This document shows positions 61,901 to 64,000 of a stretch of 64,000 nucleotides of DNA, one piece after another. This DNA comes from Rotaria socialis (Eukaryota; Rotifera; Eurotatoria; Philodinida; Philodinidae), in assembly GCA_905331475.1 (NCBI GenBank), contig CAJNYU010001973.1, forward strand, positions 1 through 64,000, in the 5' to 3' direction. Under the pieces are notes generated by a model. The model was not told the origin of the DNA. It saw only the letters and a program-made list of their open reading frames with translations, and did not search any database. A program made the position numbers and the translations under genes. Within the stretch, counting starts at the first letter, position 1. Every line of letters begins with the position of its first letter.

Positions 61901-62027
61901 TAAGAGAAGCGAATACATTTTAAGTCAAACCATATCCCACAAAACTTGATTTCACCCTGTTGCGATTTCAAGTATCAAGTAAAACGCACAAATTTTTAAT
62001 TTTGCTAAATATAATTACATTGAATTA
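58951..62027. other. Gene-free AT-rich region
   Basis: No supported gene or repeat. Frames at 60089-60334 and 60152-60349 overlap on opposite strands and have no recognisable features. The minus-strand polyadenylation signal of the sirtuin gene should lie near 61990-62027. Confidence 0.5.
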
Positions 62028-62897
62028 TTAATCAGTTATCAATTGGTTCATTGTACACAGTGCTTCTAGTGCACCAAGTGGCAACGATATGTTGTCTTCA
62101 TGCTCATCAATGTGTGGTTGATGTAAATTGATTCGAATATGTGTTGCACGACCCCCACGCGTGCGATGATCTGCTACAATGCGTGCTGCCTCTTTGCGTA
62201 GTTTCGCCATTACAGTACCACAGCCAATTTCCAGAACAGCCACTACTCGTTCAGTAGACAATTCACGAAAGAATGTTTCATGGCGTCTACATGCAACCTC
62301 AACTTGTGTGGTATCCCAATGGCCGTCAACTGCTAATTGTGTGCATACACGTGCTGGACCATCACATTGCATACATAATGGTGGAGGTCCAAGTAGTAGC
62401 ATTGTGTTCAAATCGACTGATGGCATAACTTTTATGTCAAGTGCCCATGGATGTGCACCACATCGATTCATGCATTGTGCATCATACATTGATCCATGCA
62501 TCTCGAATACATTGTCGACTGTGAAACCTGTACGTAAAAAATGACGATCCAAGTTCGTCGTTACCACACGTACATTGCGTTTGTTCGATTTACTCCAAGC
62601 ATGAAGTATATGATAGCCAACATGTGGTAGTGTATTCGAGTATTCCCGCTGTCTTGTTATCCAGTGACCCCATGCTAACATGGGATTTCGCTCAAATAAT
62701 GTATGGTTAGATAAATCATAAACACTCAGTCCAATTTCTGCCAGACGTGGATGTGCAAGGTGAATGCCACCATAGTAGTCTGGTAGACCAGCATCAACGC
62801 CCATTCCAGCTCCTGCTGCGACCAGTAGTACATCGGCGTTTCGCACACACTGAGCTGCACGCAACATAGCCTCGCCAACGTCATGCTGTTGATTCAT
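62028..62897 (-). CDS. Divergent SIR2 family (sirtuin-like) protein of bacterial type
   Basis: Intronless, 289 residues from ATG 62897 to TGA/TAA at 62028. The frame stays open four codons further, but that would begin with GTG. Sirtuin motifs in order: LLVAAGAGMGVDAGLPDYYG (residues about 24-43, the NAD-binding GAGxSxxSGIPDFRG element with substitutions), VVTTNLDRHFLRTGF (111-125, matching TQNIDxLxxxAG, Asn115/Asp117), EMHGSM with catalytic-type His134, and CMNRC plus CMQC as candidate zinc ligands. The later CGT in EIGCGTVMAKLRKEA resembles the GTSxxV ribose-binding element in degraded form. It most resembles bacterial SIR2-like proteins annotated as NAD-dependent deacetylase-like; deacetylase versus NAD hydrolase activity cannot be told. 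The coding sequence is clearly richer in G+C than its surroundings, and with the lack of introns this suggests horizontal transfer. Confidence 0.85.
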   Translation of the reverse strand: MNQQHDVGEAMLRAAQCVRNADVLLVAAGAGMGVDAGLPDYYGGIHLAHPRLAEIGLSVYDLSNHTLFERNPMLAWGHWITRQREYSNTLPHVGYHILHAWSKSNKRNVRVVTTNLDRHFLRTGFTVDNVFEMHGSMYDAQCMNRCGAHPWALDIKVMPSVDLNTMLLLGPPPLCMQCDGPARVCTQLAVDGHWDTTQVEVACRRHETFFRELSTERVVAVLEIGCGTVMAKLRKEAARIVADHRTRGGRATHIRINLHQPHIDEHEDNISLPLGALEALCTMNQLITD

Positions 62898-64000
62898 AAG
62901 AATAGTCACTATTGGTAGATTGATCGTGGGTCTATAAGGAAACTGATTCTTTTTGTTTTAATTAGCGTTACTCAATACAGATGCTGATAAAATTAACAGG
63001 TCTACGTTGAGATTACGAAAAAAACATAACGAGACAAGAACTAAACGCACACTCTCACGTTCTCGAAGAAAGTCACAATTTTAAGAGTAATTCGAGAAGA
63101 TATATGAAAAGATAACACAAGGAGAAAAACATCAGCATGATGTAGTAAAGTATAGAAAAACAATAAAAATAGTCAGTATGACGAAGATCGTTTTTAATGC
63201 AAATAACAATACTATCAGTACGTTGTAGAAACATTATTGTCACTCTCGTTATAATTGTTGGTTATATTCATCGATCATTCCAGTTCTATTCATGTCATAT
63301 GGAATACACTATTATATAGGAGAACACGTGGGAGAGTGCGACTAAAGCAAGTGTAGTGACACAGCAAACTGAAACAGGATTACAAAATTACAACCAGAAA
63401 GTTCTTTATCTTGGCATATGTCAAGAACAAATATAACTAACTGTGGTGTGACTCATATGAGCTAAATAGATAGAATGAAGGCATCGTCGGGCCTAATATG
63501 AACTCACCTTATTTATTGCAAGATACTCCTCACTTGACAGAAACTATTGAAAATAAAACCGACACTAACAGTCAATAAGCATTATTCGAACAAGATGAAG
63601 AAACAGTAAACTTGATAGAAAAATTGTGCGCATTACAGCGCAGCTTCTGAACTTATTCATTTGACTATTGCAGGATGATATATAGCTGAGGGTACATTGT
63701 CACATGTCGAAAAATGTATTGCAGTCTTACCATTTCTTAAATTATCCTTCTATTATTCACTCGATTGAAACATTTTTTTAAATCAAAAGGTGATACTTGA
63801 AGTTCTGCACAGAACATTACATTTTATTAAAAGTATTATCTCCTCGGCTCTTATTTATCATACACAATTGCACAGCGAAATCAAATGTAGAGTTTTTTGT
63901 TGTTTTATTTTTTGCAATTTTATTGGCAGAACTTTTACTGATGCTTGGTTCCAATTCGTGACTTTAGTTAGTTCATTCCATGTACTATAATCTATAGTGT
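62898..64000. other. Intergenic DNA at the window end
   Basis: Holds the presumed promoter of the sirtuin gene. No gene, repeat or RNA is recognised; a 66-codon frame at 63790-63990 has no features. Confidence 0.45.

Noticed and set aside
62179..62544. 121-codon plus-strand frame opposite the sirtuin gene
   Set aside because: It is a shadow of a G+C-richer coding region; the minus-strand frame carries ordered sirtuin motifs.

Overview
The window reads as an animal nuclear genome, most likely a bdelloid rotifer (Adineta/Rotaria type). This is inferred from an AT-rich background, introns that are often 50-90 bp with GT-AG ends, two clear metazoan orthologues (DEPDC5 and GLG1), and several intronless genes of bacterial flavour (a GH43 glycosidase, a small conserved protein and a divergent sirtuin) scattered between them. 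No rRNA, tRNA, CRISPR or operon structure was seen.

Layout. 1-2290 is repeat-rich intergenic DNA (a foldback and an 80-bp tandem repeat). 2291-16491 (+) holds 25 exons whose phases join without a break into one frame of about 1,917 residues. It encodes four nucleoredoxin-like thioredoxin-fold domains, a basic linker, one transmembrane helix and five GEVED domains, the last known mainly from secreted bacterial proteins. I report it as two CDS blocks because the 1.67 kb gap between them could hide a gene boundary, but the best reading is a single type II membrane protein. 19712-20743 (+) is a secreted GH43-like enzyme and 22207-22638 (+) a small bacterial-like protein. 24209-24781 (+) is a B-box-like remnant and 25848-26611 (+) a nucleotidyltransferase-fold protein. 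26776-29290 (-) is an ARM-like/TIR protein of 782 residues, 30482-39417 (-) is DEPDC5 (GATOR1), 44038-44931 (+) is an unknown acidic-tailed protein, and 45321-52179 (-) is GLG1. 57287-57922 (-) is a broken GPCR and 62028-62897 (-) a sirtuin-like gene. The rest is intergenic DNA with foldbacks, a dispersed repeat and microsatellites.

How the genes relate. There is no operon. DEPDC5 (nutrient signalling to TORC1) and GLG1 (Golgi membrane glycoprotein) are conserved core genes. The TIR protein, the thioredoxin/GEVED protein, the GPCR remnant, GH43 and the sirtuin are accessory and probably lineage-expanded or horizontally acquired. The most novel item is the thioredoxin-TM-GEVED architecture: repeated thioredoxin-fold domains that all lost the second active-site cysteine on the inferred cytosolic side, and bacterial-type adhesion-like domains outside. 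Family assignments come from motif recognition alone; no database search was possible.
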